The notes under the pieces: generated by a model | The model's database searches: none | What the model saw: only the letters and a program-made list of their open reading frames with translations | What the model was told of the DNA's origin: nothing | Position numbers and translations under genes: made by a program | In this document: positions 5,955-8,295 of the stretch, piece by piece | How positions within the stretch are numbered: position 1 is the stretch's first letter | Layout: each line of letters opens with the position of its first letter | Assembly: GCA_031367505.1 (NCBI GenBank) | Contig: JANLPY010000477.1 | Coordinates: 1-8,295 of the forward strand | DNA length: 8,295 nucleotides | Reading direction: 5' to 3' | DNA from: JAKFWF01 sp031367505 | GTDB lineage: Bacteria; Pseudomonadota; Alphaproteobacteria; Rhizobiales; Hyphomicrobiaceae

Positions 5955-7439
5955 ATGTTTGGTCGCCGAACGAACGATCCCAGTGCGCCCAAAAAGGCGT
6001 TGCCGGCAGCCGCACCTGCTGGCGCGCCAGTCCCGAAGGCAATGGATACGAAGTCGCCATCGTCGGCTGCCGCTCCGCCCCCGCCGAAGGCACCTGAGCC
6101 AGTCGTCGAACACGGACGCCGGCGCTCCGATGAGTATTACGACGTCAAGACGACCGTGTTCAATGCTTTGATCGATACGATCGACCTGACGCAATTGGCA
6201 AAGCTGGATTCGGCTGCGGCACGCGAAGAAATTCGCGACATCGTCAGCGAGATTATTCAGATCAAGAACGTTGTCATGTCGATTGCGGAGCAGGAAGAGC
6301 TGCTCGAAGACATTTGTAACGACGTGTTGGGTTACGGTCCTCTCGAGCCGCTGCTGGCGCGAGACGATATCGCCGACATCATGGTCAACGGTGCGGCGAC
6401 GACCTTCATCGAAGTCAACGGAAAGGTCACGAAAGCCGGCATCCGCTTTGCAGACAACGCGCAGCTGATGAATATTTGCCAGCGCATCGTCAGTCAGGTC
6501 GGCAGGCGCGTCGACGAATCGAGTCCGATATGCGACGCGCGTTTGCCAGACGGGTCTCGCGTTAACGTCATCGCGCCGCCGCTCGCCATTGACGGCCCAT
6601 GCCTTACGATTCGTAAGTTCAAGAAGGATCGTTTGAAGCTCGAGCAGTTGATGAAGTTTGGGTCGATCAGCCCGCAGGCGAAAACCATCCTCGAGGTGAT
6701 CGGGCGGGTTCGTTGCAATATTCTGATCTCTGGCGGCACGGGCTCGGGCAAAACCACGTTGCTCAATTGCATGACTGGTTCGATCGACAGTGACGAACGC
6801 ATCATCACGTGCGAAGACTCGGCCGAGCTTCAGCTGCAGCAGCCACATGTGGTGCGACTTGAAACTCGTCCACCTAATCTCGAGGGCGAGGGTGAGATCA
6901 CTATGCGTGATCTCGTCAAGAATTGTCTGCGTATGCGGCCTGAACGCATCATCGTCGGTGAGGTCCGCGGACCGGAAGCTTTCGACTTGTTGCAGGCGAT
7001 GAATACGGGGCACGATGGTTCGATGGGCACGCTCCACTCGAACAGCCCGCGCGAAGCGATTAGCCGTCTAGAGTCGATGATCATGATGGGTGGCTATTCG
7101 CTACCGCCAAAGACCATTCGAGAGATGATCACCGGCTCGATCGACATCATCATCCAGGCTTCGCGATTGCGCGACGGCTCGCGTAAAATCACGCACATCA
7201 CCGAAGTGGTGGGTATGGAAGGCGAAGTGGTTACCCTGCAGAACTTGATTGTTTACGAGATCACGGGGCAGGATGCGAACGACAAGATCATCGGCCGTCA
7301 TCGCTCGACGGGCATAGCGCGTCCGCGATTCTGGGATCGCGCCGAATACTATGGCGAGCAGAACCGTTTGGCGGAAGCACTGGCATCGTCCGAAGTGGCG
7401 GATGCCGACGGAAACCCGATGGGAGAAGCAAATGCTTAG
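5955..7439 (+). CDS. cpaF: Tad pilus secretion ATPase CpaF/TadA
   Basis: This 494-residue cytoplasmic ATPase of the type II/IV secretion superfamily powers pilin assembly through the TadB/TadC platform. Residues about 10-55 are a low-complexity Ala/Pro/Lys-rich stretch, followed by a helical N-terminal domain. The core follows: Walker A GGTGSGKT (260-267, Lys266), an Asp box around DSDERIITCEDSAELQL, Walker B IIVGE (332-336, Glu336) and the His box MGTLHSNSP (His361). All catalytic motifs are intact, so it should be active. The length is normal for CpaF. ATG 5955 has AAGGA (5941-5945) 9 nt upstream and lies 12 bp after cpaE. Its stop overlaps the tadB start by 8 bp, which points to translational coupling. 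Confidence 0.97.
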   Translation: MFGRRTNDPSAPKKALPAAAPAGAPVPKAMDTKSPSSAAAPPPPKAPEPVVEHGRRRSDEYYDVKTTVFNALIDTIDLTQLAKLDSAAAREEIRDIVSEIIQIKNVVMSIAEQEELLEDICNDVLGYGPLEPLLARDDIADIMVNGAATTFIEVNGKVTKAGIRFADNAQLMNICQRIVSQVGRRVDESSPICDARLPDGSRVNVIAPPLAIDGPCLTIRKFKKDRLKLEQLMKFGSISPQAKTILEVIGRVRCNILISGGTGSGKTTLLNCMTGSIDSDERIITCEDSAELQLQQPHVVRLETRPPNLEGEGEITMRDLVKNCLRMRPERIIVGEVRGPEAFDLLQAMNTGHDGSMGTLHSNSPREAISRLESMIMMGGYSLPPKTIREMITGSIDIIIQASRLRDGSRKITHITEVVGMEGEVVTLQNLIVYEITGQDANDKIIGRHRSTGIARPRFWDRAEYYGEQNRLAEALASSEVADADGNPMGEANA

Positions 7440-8295
7440 TCCTGAAATTGCGCAATTTTTAGGGCTTGGCCTCGGCGCACTTGCGGTGTCGAGCATCGCA
7501 TTCGTTGCGATGTGGCCTTATCTGTCGGGGGAAAAGACAACCGAGAAGCGCATTGCGACCGTCACGAAAAATCGGCAAAAGCGAACAACGCGCGTTGTTC
7601 AGCAGGAGCAGGCTTCGAACAGAAAACAGCAAGTCGCCGACACCCTGAAAGACCTTGAGAATCGTCAAAAAGCGAAAGAAAAATTATCACTTCGCGTTCG
7701 GCTTCAGCGGGCAGGACTCGAAATCACGCCCAAAGTGTTCTGGATTGCGAGTGGCATTTCCGGTGTGGTATTCGCCGCCGGCTTGTTGATTTTCGCGAGT
7801 GGGGTTCCACCAATCGCTGCCGCCGCCGCAGGTTTTGTCGGTGCGTTCGGATTTCCGCGTTGGGTTCTCAAGTTTTTGACCAAACGGCGCCAAGCGAAAT
7901 TCGTCAATAATTTCGCCAATGCGATTGACGTCATCGTGCGAGGTGTGAAGTCTGGTTTGCCCCTCAACGAGTGTCTCGGCATCATCGCACGCGAAAGCCC
8001 CGCACCGATCAACGAGGAGTTTCGTGAGGTCGTCGACCAAGCGCGTGTGGGTGTCACATTGATCGAGTCGTTCGATCGCATGATGGCACGCATGCCACTG
8101 CCGGAAGTGAAGTTCTTCGCCATTGTGCTCGGCATTCAGCAGCAGGCCGGCGGTAACTTGTCTGAAGCTCTCGGTAACTTGTCGGGCGTCCTGCGTGATC
8201 GCAAAACGCTGACCGGTAAGGTCAAGGCGCTGTCTGCCGAAGCAAAAGCGTCGGCAATGGTGCTCGGCTCGTTGCCGTTTATCGTTATGTGCATG
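7432..8295 (+). CDS. tadB: Tad inner-membrane platform protein TadB (partial, 3' end cut by window)
   Basis: The reading frame runs from ATG 7432 to the window edge without a stop, giving 288 residues. The ATG lies inside the end of cpaF (8-bp overlap), with GGAGA (7422-7426) 5 nt upstream. Membrane segments are visible at about 8-31, 104-123 and 127-144, and another begins near the end (275 onward). Residues 34-95 form a Lys/Gln/Arg-rich, probably helical cytoplasmic linker. A GspF-type (T2SSF) domain covers about 160-288, with RGVKSGLPLNECL from Arg170, IQQQAGGNLSEALGNLSGVL, and the following Arg/Lys-rich helix. This protein forms the inner-membrane platform on which CpaF acts, with TadC. 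The family is usually somewhat over 300 residues, so only a few dozen residues are missing. tadC is expected next. Confidence 0.95.
   Translation, partial: MLSPEIAQFLGLGLGALAVSSIAFVAMWPYLSGEKTTEKRIATVTKNRQKRTTRVVQQEQASNRKQQVADTLKDLENRQKAKEKLSLRVRLQRAGLEITPKVFWIASGISGVVFAAGLLIFASGVPPIAAAAAGFVGAFGFPRWVLKFLTKRRQAKFVNNFANAIDVIVRGVKSGLPLNECLGIIARESPAPINEEFREVVDQARVGVTLIESFDRMMARMPLPEVKFFAIVLGIQQQAGGNLSEALGNLSGVLRDRKTLTGKVKALSAEAKASAMVLGSLPFIVMCM

Noticed and set aside
5718..7037. Long minus-strand open frame (439 codons) opposite cpaE and cpaF
   Set aside because: It lies fully opposite two genes with intact catalytic motifs, its translation is rich in Arg, His and Asp with no recognisable domain, and long antisense frames are common in codon-biased GC-rich DNA.

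Overview
The window is an almost complete tight-adherence (Tad/Cpa) type IV pilus locus. The organism is most probably an alphaproteobacterium, likely Hyphomicrobiales (Rhizobiales). I infer this from the Caulobacter-type gene order (flp/pilA, cpaA, cpaB, cpaC, cpaD, cpaE, cpaF, tadB), the separate CpaD lipoprotein, the long CpaE with an N-terminal receiver-like domain, and the fairly GC-rich codon use. No marker gene fixes a genus.

Layout: bases 1-108 are the 3' end of an unrecognised gene, followed by a convincing rho-independent terminator (139-181) that isolates it from the pilus locus. A leader of about 145 bp then precedes a small Flp pilin gene (328-495, GTG start). cpaA, the prepilin peptidase, follows (580-1080). 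A 154-bp gap with inverted repeats and a CtrA-box-like sequence separates it from cpaB (1235-2032). A second gap, holding a perfectly adjacent 12-bp tandem repeat, separates cpaB from cpaC (2140-3804). From cpaC onward the genes are tightly packed: cpaD (3827-4582), cpaE (4620-5942), cpaF (5955-7439) and tadB (7432 to the window edge), with gaps of 22, 37 and 12 bp and an 8-bp overlap. All genes are on the + strand.

How they work together (family knowledge): CpaA cleaves the Flp prepilin at its Gly/Ala site. CpaF hydrolyses ATP and, with the inner-membrane TadB (and TadC, expected just beyond the window), drives pilin assembly. CpaC forms the outer-membrane secretin ring, helped by the lipoprotein CpaD and the periplasmic CpaB. 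CpaE, a ParA/MipZ-like ATPase, places the machine in the cell, typically at a pole.

I found no undescribed system, mobile element, CRISPR array, tRNA or rRNA. The points worth a second look are the pilin gene that simple ATG calling misses, the two intergenic regions flanking cpaB, a cysteine pair in the secretin, the degenerate receiver and P-loop of CpaE, and a drop in third-position GC between the upstream gene and the pilin.
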